From NCBI GenBank assembly GCA_001778355.1, contig MFGS01000100.1:1-5250 (forward strand): 5,250 nucleotides of DNA, in the 5' to 3' direction. The notes under the pieces are model-generated. The model had not been told where the DNA came from. It ran no database searches and saw only the letters and a list, made by a program, of their open reading frames with translations. The position numbers and the translations under genes are program-made. The stretch comes from Candidatus Firestonebacteria bacterium RIFOXYA2_FULL_40_8. Lineage in GTDB: Bacteria > Oederibacteriota > D2-FULL-39-29. Shown here in pieces: positions 1 through 5,250 of the stretch (the stretch's first letter is position 1; every line of letters begins with the position of its first letter).

Positions 1-592
1 ACCTAAGAGATGTGCCAGCCAACGCATGAGGCGGGACATACTCGTAAGAAAAATTTTCCTCTGCAACGGCTTCGATTACAGCCCCCTCATTATAACCGCT
101 TCCGGCATACCCCTCGGCGGTGATACTCAACAATTTTTGCCCGCGCTTTACATCCACTGGCGAAGACATCGTCCCAGAGGATTTTTGAAACCGCCAACTG
201 GAGTCAGTACTCTTGCTCGCGTTTTGAAAAATAAGGTTTCCTGCGCCTTCTTCTGACGAGAACAATACAAGCCTGTTCTTAACCTCAAAACCATATGATG
301 GATTTGTTGTCCCAATGCCAAAATAAGGGGCAGTAAAATAATTGGAACCGGTAAAAGTCTGTGTCCCCGCCAAAACCGCGTCGCCGCTCGCCGCCGTAGC
401 TTGTCTTGTGCCGTCAGCCCATGTTACACCACCTGTGCCAGTAAAAACAACGTCAGTGCTTGTTTTAATCCTGTAAGAATACGTGTCCGGCTGATAAATA
501 TCGAAACCGTCGCGTGCAAGCGGATTAAATTTTTTCTGGTCTGCCGCGTATGCTGTTGTAGCCAATAAAAGGACGAATAATATTTTTTTCAT
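1..592 (-). CDS. Tail-fibre-like protein with N-terminal signal peptide, 3' end outside window
   Basis: Open frame from ATG at 590-592 to the left edge, 197 visible residues, no stop reached. It begins 5 nt after the previous stop without a good Shine-Dalgarno sequence, so it may rely on coupling. Residues 1-16 (MKKILFVLLLATTAYA, then AD) are a textbook Sec signal with a signal peptidase I site. Next come features of phage tail fibres and related trimeric adhesins: GVTWADGTRQATAA (55-68), which matches the common 'ADGT-x-QTTA' segment, and FGIGTTNPSYGFEVKNRL (91-108), the 'GIGTTNP...leV' segment often found upstream of S74-type autochaperone domains. Residues 140-197 (VDVKRGQKLLSITAEGYAG; GAVIEAVAEE; VPPHALAGTSLR) resemble the fibre module 'G..I..i.f.g.dG....aaI.a.v.....mpg.l.f'. 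Host recognition is the likely role. The signal peptide is unusual for a virion protein; a secreted or surface adhesin is the alternative. Confidence 0.8.
   Translation of the reverse strand, partial: MKKILFVLLLATTAYAADQKKFNPLARDGFDIYQPDTYSYRIKTSTDVVFTGTGGVTWADGTRQATAASGDAVLAGTQTFTGSNYFTAPYFGIGTTNPSYGFEVKNRLVLFSSEEGAGNLIFQNASKSTDSSWRFQKSSGTMSSPVDVKRGQKLLSITAEGYAGSGYNEGAVIEAVAEENFSYEYVPPHALAGTSLR
548..592 (-). other. Sec signal peptide coding segment of the tail-fibre-like protein
   Basis: The segment encodes the n-region (MKK), hydrophobic core (ILFVLLLATT) and c-region of the signal; the cleavage motif AYA before AD ends within a codon of the left limit given. There is no Cys at the cleavage site, so it is not a lipoprotein signal. 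Confidence 0.75.
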
Positions 593-597
593 TGTTT

Positions 598-852
598 CTA
601 CGCTATCGCCGCATAAGTATAACTTGCTCTATTGTCCCATATCTTGTTCATGTCAGTATTCCCATTAGCCCAGCGCACCCCTTCTATAGTACCGCTTTTA
701 GGGAGCTTCTTTATCTTCCAACCCGCCGCACTTATTAGTGTTCCTGGATTGGCATACCCAACATAAACATTGTCGGCGTCAGTATTGTCAATCAATATAT
801 CGTATTCACCATTTGCGTCCAACACATAACCGGCAAAACTCCAATATCCCAT
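598..852 (-). CDS. Conserved phage accessory protein of unknown function, 84 aa
   Basis: ATG at 850-852, TAG at 598-600, preceded by AGGCGG. The protein looks beta-rich and soluble. It contains YVGYANPGTLISAAGWKIKK (residues 30-49), then WANGNTDMNKIWDNRASYTY (61-80). I recognise this combination (Y-[IV]-G-x-A-x-PGT-x2-SA-x2-W-x-IKK ... W-x-x-RASYTY) from small uncharacterised proteins encoded near tail-fibre and lysis genes in many phages and metagenomic contigs. The N-terminal part (GYVLDANGEYDILIDNT) is a second short beta segment. No signal peptide or membrane helix is seen. Its place between the holin-like gene and the fibre-like gene suggests a virion-associated, baseplate or fibre accessory role, but nothing in the sequence defines a function. 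Confidence 0.72.
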   Translation of the reverse strand: MGYWSFAGYVLDANGEYDILIDNTDADNVYVGYANPGTLISAAGWKIKKLPKSGTIEGVRWANGNTDMNKIWDNRASYTYAAIA

Positions 853-856
853 AATA

Positions 857-862
857 CCGCCT
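857..862 (-). promoter_or_regulatory. Ribosome binding site of the 84-aa gene
   Basis: On the minus strand AGGCGG fills the 10-nt gap between the holin-like stop and the ATG at 850-852. The spacing is 4 nt from its last base, or 7 nt from the AGG core. Confidence 0.5.
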
Positions 863-1087
863 TTAGATAAAAGTTTTCAATCTTTGATGGTGCGTATTGT
901 AACTTATGTCATTTTGTGCTTTCTCTATTTTTGATTGTGTGGAACGGAAAGCCATGAATACATTGGAAAGGAAACTAACAATCAAGGTAGTGTCAATTGA
1001 TATTTTTTCATACATAAATAATAACCAAATTGATACTAACCACAATATGCATACCGCGTAAACTTTAAACCCGTCAATTTTTTTCAT
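863..1087 (-). CDS. Small holin-like membrane protein, 74 aa
   Basis: ATG at 1085-1087 overlaps the upstream stop as ATGA; TAA at 863-865. The protein starts MKK, then has a strong transmembrane helix at about residues 8-27 (FKVYAVCILWLVSIWLLFMY). A second, shorter hydrophobic stretch lies at about 31-48 (DTTLIVSFLSNVFMAF). The tail, from Arg48 on, is polar and basic (RSTQSKIEKAQND). Small size, one or two membrane helices, a charged C-terminus and a place among late genes fit a holin or holin-like protein, which would permeabilise the inner membrane at lysis. No endolysin is in the window, and holins share little sequence, so this rests on size, topology and context. It could instead be another small phage membrane protein, such as a spanin partner or a superinfection-exclusion protein. 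Confidence 0.75.
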   Translation of the reverse strand: MKKIDGFKVYAVCILWLVSIWLLFMYEKISIDTTLIVSFLSNVFMAFRSTQSKIEKAQNDISYNTHHQRLKTFI

Positions 1088-2475
1088 TTCAATAGTCCTT
1101 TTTCCCTCAATGATTTAGCTATATCCTTCCCCTGCGCCTCAAACATAGCTTCTCGGTATAATTGCGCCTCGTAATGTAATCGTATAATCTTATTTTTGTC
1201 TGCGGTTGTAGCATTAGCTACATCGTATGTATTCGCTTCCTTAACCTTGTTTTCGTATAATTTTCTTAGAGTTTCTATTGCGTCTTTGTCGCCTAAATTC
1301 TTTCTCCCAAATTCTATTGCGTCCTCTGTACTGTTCAATTTTGGGATTGAGATTTGTTCCCTACTCTTAATAATTTCCCTTACCCTGTTTTCAAGCTCCT
1401 CAGGCAATACCTCGTACCCTTTCTTTTCGCCTAACGCCCTTAACTCTGGGCTTATTTCTGGATGTTCGCGCAATAACTTTTCTACGCCGGCAGAATTGCC
1501 GCCGACCTTAGCCAGTGCTTCGCGCTGGTTTTGGATGAATATTTTCAACTTGTCTGCTTGTGGTAACAGTCCGGGAGTTGTGCCGATTGTTTTCAATACA
1601 TCTTTATCAAACACAACATAATGAGCCGCCCCGCCTTCTTTTGGTACCTCAAAACCCTTTATCCCTGTTTGCGCTACTGCTTGCATATACTTTTCGGGTT
1701 GCTGATGGTAAAAAACATCTGCCCAAATATTTATTAACTGGTCATGGGCATTATCTGCGTTCATAATAGCGTCAACAAGCATTTTCCGTGCATTGTTGGG
1801 ATTTTCGTCAAAATTAGATAATGCTGTAGCCATAGTTTCTTCATCAATATTCCCGAGGATTGATTCTATCTTACTCTTGGACAATATAGGAGTTTTTTTG
1901 CTAACGAAATTACCTATATCTATATCCCTTTGTGTTATATTCTGTCCATATGTTTTTGCGTTTTTTAAATCTGTAGTGAAGTATATACCGGGACCTTCCG
2001 CAAAAGCTCCACCTAACTCCTTACCTGCTTTTATTCCAGCAGACACATCGTAGTGTTTCATGCTTACAGGTAGTTTGTCTCCACGGAATACTGTTTTTAT
2101 CTCGGACTTACCAAACAAGCCCGCCATAGCCAATTCTTGCGCAAATTCCGGCTTTCTGCTTCGCGCCATTGTTTCAAGCAAGCCTTTCCCTGTAGCTGCG
2201 TTAGTCATAGCCTTACTAATTGGCATACTTAGCGCAAGATTGCCCGCAATCGTGTCTACGCCGCGTACTACCGGCTGTTGCACAAAGCGTTCAGGCCTTT
2301 GCATGGGGAGCGTCGCGGCTTCACGTACCGCGCTTGTTGCGGCGGGTATAGATTGATTTATGTTGCCCGCTATAAAGTCGTCAAGGCGCATAGCTTTACG
2401 CGCCGATTTTAACATCGGTACTATGTTTCGCGCTGTATTAACTGCTGGGCGTGCGAGAAATTCGTCTAATCTCAT
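1084..2475 (-). CDS. ADP-ribosyltransferase-like phage protein (ART-PolyVal type), 463 aa
   Basis: Complete gene, ATG 2473-2475, TGA 1084-1086. Residues about 127-296 carry a pattern of the ADP-ribosyltransferase superfamily: TVFRG (Arg131) as first strand, GPGIYFTTD (161-169, Tyr165) followed by NAKTYG, and a last strand HYVVFDKDVLK (285-295). The same order occurs in PARPs (HG, GkGIYF, EYIVYd) and in the ART families of phage polyvalent proteins. Arg stands where many relatives have His, and His285 where PARPs have the catalytic Glu, so activity is uncertain. The N-terminus contains MRLDEFLA (1-8) and MRLDDFIA (29-36), a duplicated motif. The C-terminal 150 residues are helical and charged; STEDAIEFGRKNL with LHYEAQLYREAMFEA resembles a helical domain seen in other phage virion proteins. 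Lying directly after two ejection-like genes, it may be packaged and delivered to modify a host target, as T4 Alt is. Fold assignment is moderately sure; the delivery role is inference. Confidence 0.8.
   Translation of the reverse strand: MRLDEFLARPAVNTARNIVPMLKSARKAMRLDDFIAGNINQSIPAATSAVREAATLPMQRPERFVQQPVVRGVDTIAGNLALSMPISKAMTNAATGKGLLETMARSRKPEFAQELAMAGLFGKSEIKTVFRGDKLPVSMKHYDVSAGIKAGKELGGAFAEGPGIYFTTDLKNAKTYGQNITQRDIDIGNFVSKKTPILSKSKIESILGNIDEETMATALSNFDENPNNARKMLVDAIMNADNAHDQLINIWADVFYHQQPEKYMQAVAQTGIKGFEVPKEGGAAHYVVFDKDVLKTIGTTPGLLPQADKLKIFIQNQREALAKVGGNSAGVEKLLREHPEISPELRALGEKKGYEVLPEELENRVREIIKSREQISIPKLNSTEDAIEFGRKNLGDKDAIETLRKLYENKVKEANTYDVANATTADKNKIIRLHYEAQLYREAMFEAQGKDIAKSLREKGLLK
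1096..1101 (-). promoter_or_regulatory. Ribosome binding site of the holin-like gene
   Basis: On the minus strand AAAGGA lies 8 nt before the ATG at 1085-1087, inside the last codons of the ART-like gene. With the ATGA stop/start overlap it supports both this start and coupled translation. Confidence 0.6.
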
Positions 2476-2484
2476 ATTTTTTAG

Positions 2485-2489
2485 CCTTA
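2485..2489 (-). promoter_or_regulatory. Ribosome binding site of the ART-like gene
   Basis: On the minus strand TAAGG lies 9 nt before the ATG at 2473-2475. It supports this start over the internal Met-29, which begins a repeat of the same MRLD sequence but has no Shine-Dalgarno sequence in front. Confidence 0.5.
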
Positions 2490-2496
2490 AAATAAT

Positions 2497-2516
2497 TCAA
2501 ATTTGTACAAATATGA
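2497..2516. promoter_or_regulatory. Near-perfect AT-rich palindrome in the only sizeable intergenic gap
   Basis: The 57-nt gap between the 551-aa gene and the ART-like gene contains the perfect 12-bp palindrome ATTTGTACAAAT (2501-2512). After one mismatched pair it extends by three more paired bases on each side (TCA/TGA), so 18 of 20 positions are symmetric. This is the shape of an operator or other dimeric-protein site. It is too AT-rich and has no loop to act as a terminator. A weak minus-strand promoter may overlap it: TTAAGC as -35 and TACAAA as -10, spaced 18 nt. In AT-rich DNA such a palindrome can arise by chance, so function is uncertain. Confidence 0.3.
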
Positions 2517-2532
2517 TATTTTTGGGCTTAAC

Positions 2533-4188
2533 TTATCGCCTAAACGGCGTAACTGCCGCGTTTATTATTTCTACTAAGGGATGTCCATCCTTATCGTATC
2601 CTGTAACTTTAGCCTGTCTGCCATCGCGGGATTTTACTGTCTTTCCTATAGGATAATTATTATTTAACTGCGCCATCGTACCGCGTCCCGCTACAGAGGC
2701 AATCGCGGGCGATACTGTATTAAAGGGAAACTGTCCTTCCCCTACATTCTCAACAGATTTTCTTATGAGATAGTCTGAACTATTTAATTTTTTTATTGCT
2801 TGAGCGCCACCTATTTGTAATAAACCCGTTAAATCACCACCGGCAGCACGTGTAACCCCAAATAAGGTATGGATTGCTTCTTGTAAGCTAATAGGATTTT
2901 GCCTTCCCGCAACATTAACCCTGCCCAATGCCTCGTCCTGTATATTCATCAATGCACCATATTGTTTTTTTAGAGGGGCAATGTCCGTTCCCGTAAGTGC
3001 TTGTATCTTATCGTATAAGGATTGTCTTAATATTTTACGCTCTGATAACATCGAAGCAACTTCTTCCTTCATCCCTTTAACATACCCCGAACGATAACTT
3101 GATTTGAAATAGCTTGTCAGGTCTGCATTTAAACGCTGCAATCTATCTTCGGCTTCCGCAACCGTAACCCTTGCGTTTTTGTATTTAGCCGCCGACGTCT
3201 CAACAGCGTCGGCGATTTCAGGGGATAATTTTTTACTTGCGGCGGGAATGGCTTCTCTCATCTTTTTTGCTATTTCATTTCCGCCTATATAATTTTTTTT
3301 CGGTATAGCTTTTGTCATATCGCCAACTTCGTTTATATATTCAGTTTTTGCTTGCGCTTTTGTAATTAAATTCTGAATATTATCCCACACATTCGTTTTA
3401 GCTTGCGCCGTAGCGGTAACAAAATCATCAATATTATTCACTTCTACCCCTGCTTTCTTTATAATCGGCAGAGCTATAGCGGCATCGTCGTTAAAGTTTT
3501 TATTAAATTTGCCTGGCTTAATACCGCGTCTTAAAGCGTTCACTGCCTCGGGATTGATGTATCCCGCTATTTTTTGGATTACAGCGCCACCAGCCTGTCC
3601 CGCCAATCCGGCAGCTGCACCTATCGCTCGTTTTCCGCTAATGGCTGGCTCTATTTGCGAGTCAGATGGATTCATAGCGTATCCAATTGCGGCTGGTATT
3701 ACCGGTGCTAATTTCCCAGCTTTAGCCATTAAGCCCGCACCCAATGCGCCGGCGGCTGGAAGGGATAGAACATTGCCAACAATATTTTCCTTTATTGTCG
3801 GGGATGGAATCTGCCTGCTTGCCTCTTGTCCAACCATTTTGCGTAGTAATGGCATACCGTAACCACCAGTTAAACCCTGTATTGCACCTTGCCCTACACC
3901 ACGCGATTCTGGCGTTTGCAATACTCTACCTGTTACTGGCGCGGCAATCGCACTTTTAGCCGCACTTACGGGCAATCCTGCCACAATTTCACCAGCGCGT
4001 TTTACCGTGCTTGAGACTAGGTTTTTTCCAAAACCTGCAAATGATTTTTTCTCTTGAGGCGTAGCCATAGCCAAAAGCTGTTCCGTGGTAAGCGTTTGGG
4101 GAGAATTAGCGGGAGCCGACGCATTGACTTGTGATTTGTTGCGTTCCGCTTTCTCTAACGCGAGTAATTCTTCGGTAGTTATCGCCAT
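2533..4188 (-). CDS. Phage internal virion / DNA-ejection-like protein, 551 aa
   Basis: Complete gene with ATG at 4186-4188 and TAA at 2533-2535. The start lies inside the end of the upstream gene, with only a weak GGG-type ribosome site, so coupling is likely. The N-terminus holds two copies of a short motif (ITTEELLAL at 3-11, LTTEQLLAM at 33-41). Residues about 133-210 are a long Gly/Ala hydrophobic stretch (LSLPAAGALGAGLMAKAG; GAAAGLAGQAGGAVIQKIAG), able to form membrane-inserting helices. Residues about 211-285 (NPEAVNALRRGIKPGK, then a segment ending NVWDNIQNL) and a charged helical region at about 303-425 follow. The C-terminus, about 511-540, is a small beta-type motif (IGKTV, then DGRQAKVTGYDKDGHPLVE) that recurs at the ends of phage virion proteins. 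This layout is typical of uncharacterised internal proteins that exit with the DNA. The role is inferred; tape-measure or minor capsid protein are alternatives. Confidence 0.88.
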   Translation of the reverse strand: MAITTEELLALEKAERNKSQVNASAPANSPQTLTTEQLLAMATPQEKKSFAGFGKNLVSSTVKRAGEIVAGLPVSAAKSAIAAPVTGRVLQTPESRGVGQGAIQGLTGGYGMPLLRKMVGQEASRQIPSPTIKENIVGNVLSLPAAGALGAGLMAKAGKLAPVIPAAIGYAMNPSDSQIEPAISGKRAIGAAAGLAGQAGGAVIQKIAGYINPEAVNALRRGIKPGKFNKNFNDDAAIALPIIKKAGVEVNNIDDFVTATAQAKTNVWDNIQNLITKAQAKTEYINEVGDMTKAIPKKNYIGGNEIAKKMREAIPAASKKLSPEIADAVETSAAKYKNARVTVAEAEDRLQRLNADLTSYFKSSYRSGYVKGMKEEVASMLSERKILRQSLYDKIQALTGTDIAPLKKQYGALMNIQDEALGRVNVAGRQNPISLQEAIHTLFGVTRAAGGDLTGLLQIGGAQAIKKLNSSDYLIRKSVENVGEGQFPFNTVSPAIASVAGRGTMAQLNNNYPIGKTVKSRDGRQAKVTGYDKDGHPLVEIINAAVTPFRR

Positions 4189-5250
4189 TGATTATTACCC
4201 ATATAAGTATATGTTTTACCACCAATAACTTTCGTTTCGCCCTTACTGTAACCGTAGTTGTCAGGCTTAGCTGTATTGTTTTGCTGCGTCGTTTTATCGG
4301 GAGATTTAAGTCGCTCCATAATCTTTTTACTCTTCGGAGAAATTAACTTTCTGTCGCCAATTTTATTATCCATGACATTTTCTTGTTGATATTCCAACGC
4401 GTCTAGCCTTGAATTTAGCAATTCCTGTACTTTCGGGATTGCCGCGTAAAATTGAGTCGGTGTTAAATCTTCGGTAAGATATTCCTTCCACTGTGCTATT
4501 TCCTGGTCAGTGCCAGCCGTACCCTTAAACACGGTAGCAAGTTCTCCACGTAAGGCATTAAGATTTATGCCTAAAGCTATTACATTAGGATCATTGGTAT
4601 TCTTGCGCAACCAATTCAACGGCTTATTGATTAAGTTTACATCTGTATTACCCATAGATTCATAAGCTGTCAAGGCGTCATTGGCGTGTCCTAATGCCGT
4701 ATTTAACGACAAGGCATTAAGACCTAATTTACCCGTAGCCAGATTTGACGCCATCCCTTTTTTTACATCTCCCTCGTAAGACTTAAACGGTATGCTATTC
4801 ATGGCAGCGTATTCATTGGCAAGTACAGTAATAATTCCCCTATCCCTAAGCCCTAAATCGCTTGTTCTTATATCGCCGCGTATAAGTGCCTGTGCCGCTT
4901 TTTGTTGCGTCGGGGTCGCAGTTTCCCATGACACACGGGATGTTTGGTTGGCTAGTCCATTTTCCTTTTGTACGCGCTTAAAATTATAAACATTAGCTGG
5001 CGGCAAATCTTTATTTTGCTCGTAATAATCAGTTATAAGTTTAATATCTTCCATCCCAATAGGCGCCTCTACCACATTCCCGTTTGCGTCCTGCGTGTTT
5101 TTAGTTATTTCGAAATTTGAGCTTGTTAGCAATTTTTCTATAAAATCACGGCTTTTTTTCTTTTTTTCTTGTGCCTCTAATTGTTTCTGCTGTACGTTGT
5201 TATTTAATCCGGTGGTAAAACCGCCAGCGAAAGCACGCGCCGGCGCGAGC
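4179..5250 (-). CDS. Phage internal virion (ejection-like) protein, 5' end outside window
   Basis: The frame is open from the right edge to a TAA at 4179-4181, giving 356 visible residues; the true start lies beyond 5250. A TTG at 5130-5132 could be mistaken for the start, but coding continues upstream of it. Numbering from the first complete codon, residues 1-14 are Ala/Gly-rich (ARAFAGGFTTG), followed by a Gln/Lys/Glu-rich helix with a KKKK run. Residues about 110-290 form a helical domain with the pieces TPTQQKAAQALIRGDI, NTALGHANDAL, ELATVFKGTAGTDQE and SRLDALEYQQ. I recognise this pattern from uncharacterised virion proteins of many tailed phages, often beside or fused to ejection or lytic-enzyme modules. 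The last 20 residues (VIGGKTYTYMGNNQWR at the end) look like a small beta hairpin. The gene overlaps the next one by 10 nt, suggesting translational coupling. A structural or ejection role is inferred from pattern and neighbours; no catalytic motif is seen. Confidence 0.85.
   Translation of the reverse strand, partial: LAPARAFAGGFTTGLNNNVQQKQLEAQEKKKKSRDFIEKLLTSSNFEITKNTQDANGNVVEAPIGMEDIKLITDYYEQNKDLPPANVYNFKRVQKENGLANQTSRVSWETATPTQQKAAQALIRGDIRTSDLGLRDRGIITVLANEYAAMNSIPFKSYEGDVKKGMASNLATGKLGLNALSLNTALGHANDALTAYESMGNTDVNLINKPLNWLRKNTNDPNVIALGINLNALRGELATVFKGTAGTDQEIAQWKEYLTEDLTPTQFYAAIPKVQELLNSRLDALEYQQENVMDNKIGDRKLISPKSKKIMERLKSPDKTTQQNNTAKPDNYGYSKGETKVIGGKTYTYMGNNQWR

Noticed and set aside
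26..256. Plus-strand frame of 76 codons at the left edge
   Set aside because: It is antisense to the tail-fibre-like gene, whose minus-strand translation contains convincing fibre motifs and a signal peptide.
2389..2391. Internal Met-29 (MRLDDFIA) as the true start of the ART-like gene
   Set aside because: There is no Shine-Dalgarno sequence before it, whereas the first ATG has TAAGG 9 nt upstream; the sequence is better read as a motif duplication.
1196..2656. Series of plus-strand open frames opposite the ART-like and 551-aa genes
   Set aside because: They lie wholly or mostly antisense to long minus-strand genes with good protein patterns, overlap one another, and show no recognisable domains or operon logic.
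5130..5132. TTG as start of the rightmost gene
   Set aside because: The same frame stays open for 39 more codons to the window edge and encodes a plausible Gly/Ala and Gln/Lys-rich N-terminal region, so TTG is an internal Leu codon.
5236..5247. Perfect GC palindrome CGCGCCGGCGCG
   Set aside because: It lies inside coding sequence for Arg/Ala/Pro codons, lacks a loop or T-tract, and is readily explained by codon content.
1..5250. Stop-codon reassignment, as in some gut phages
   Set aside because: TAA, TGA and TAG each end a gene at a sensible position next to the following start, so the standard code fits.
1..5250. CRISPR array, tRNA, rRNA, transposase or integrase
   Set aside because: No regularly spaced repeats, cloverleaf-like segments or mobile-element protein motifs were seen; nearly all bases are used by minus-strand genes.

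Overview
The window looks like a stretch of the late (virion and lysis) module of a tailed bacteriophage or prophage. All supported genes lie on the minus strand, so they read from the right edge to the left edge. They are packed as one likely operon. Two junctions overlap (10 nt at 4179-4188, 4 nt at 1084-1087), two have tiny gaps (10 nt and 5 nt), and one is a true spacer (57 nt, 2476-2532). No RNA gene, insertion sequence, integrase or CRISPR array is visible. The DNA is moderately AT-rich. TAA, TGA and TAG are all used as stops, so there is no sign of stop-codon reassignment. The host cannot be named. A classical Sec signal peptide on the last gene points to a bacterial host with ordinary signal peptidase I.

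In transcription order, the first gene is a 5'-truncated virion protein (>5250 to 4179). It has a Gly/Ala-rich stretch, a Gln/Lys/Glu helix, and a helical domain of a type common in phage internal (ejection) proteins. Next comes a 551-aa protein (4188-2533) with a long Gly/Ala hydrophobic segment and a charged helical region, also typical of internal or DNA-ejection proteins. The third gene (2475-1084) encodes a 463-aa protein whose middle resembles an ADP-ribosyltransferase fold of the type found in phage polyvalent proteins. Then follow a small holin-like membrane protein (1087-863), an 84-aa phage accessory protein (852-598), and the start of a tail-fibre-like protein with a signal peptide (592 to beyond the left edge).

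The working model is inference. The first three proteins would be carried in the particle and delivered with the DNA, with the ART-like protein as an effector that modifies a host target on entry, comparable in principle to T4 Alt. The holin-like protein would serve lysis, and the fibre would serve host recognition. The two most interesting points are these. The 551-aa protein and the ART-like protein both begin with two copies, about 30 residues apart, of a similar short acidic-hydrophobic motif, which could be a shared packaging or docking tag. The tail-fibre-like protein carries a clear secretion signal, which is unexpected for a virion component assembled in the cytoplasm.
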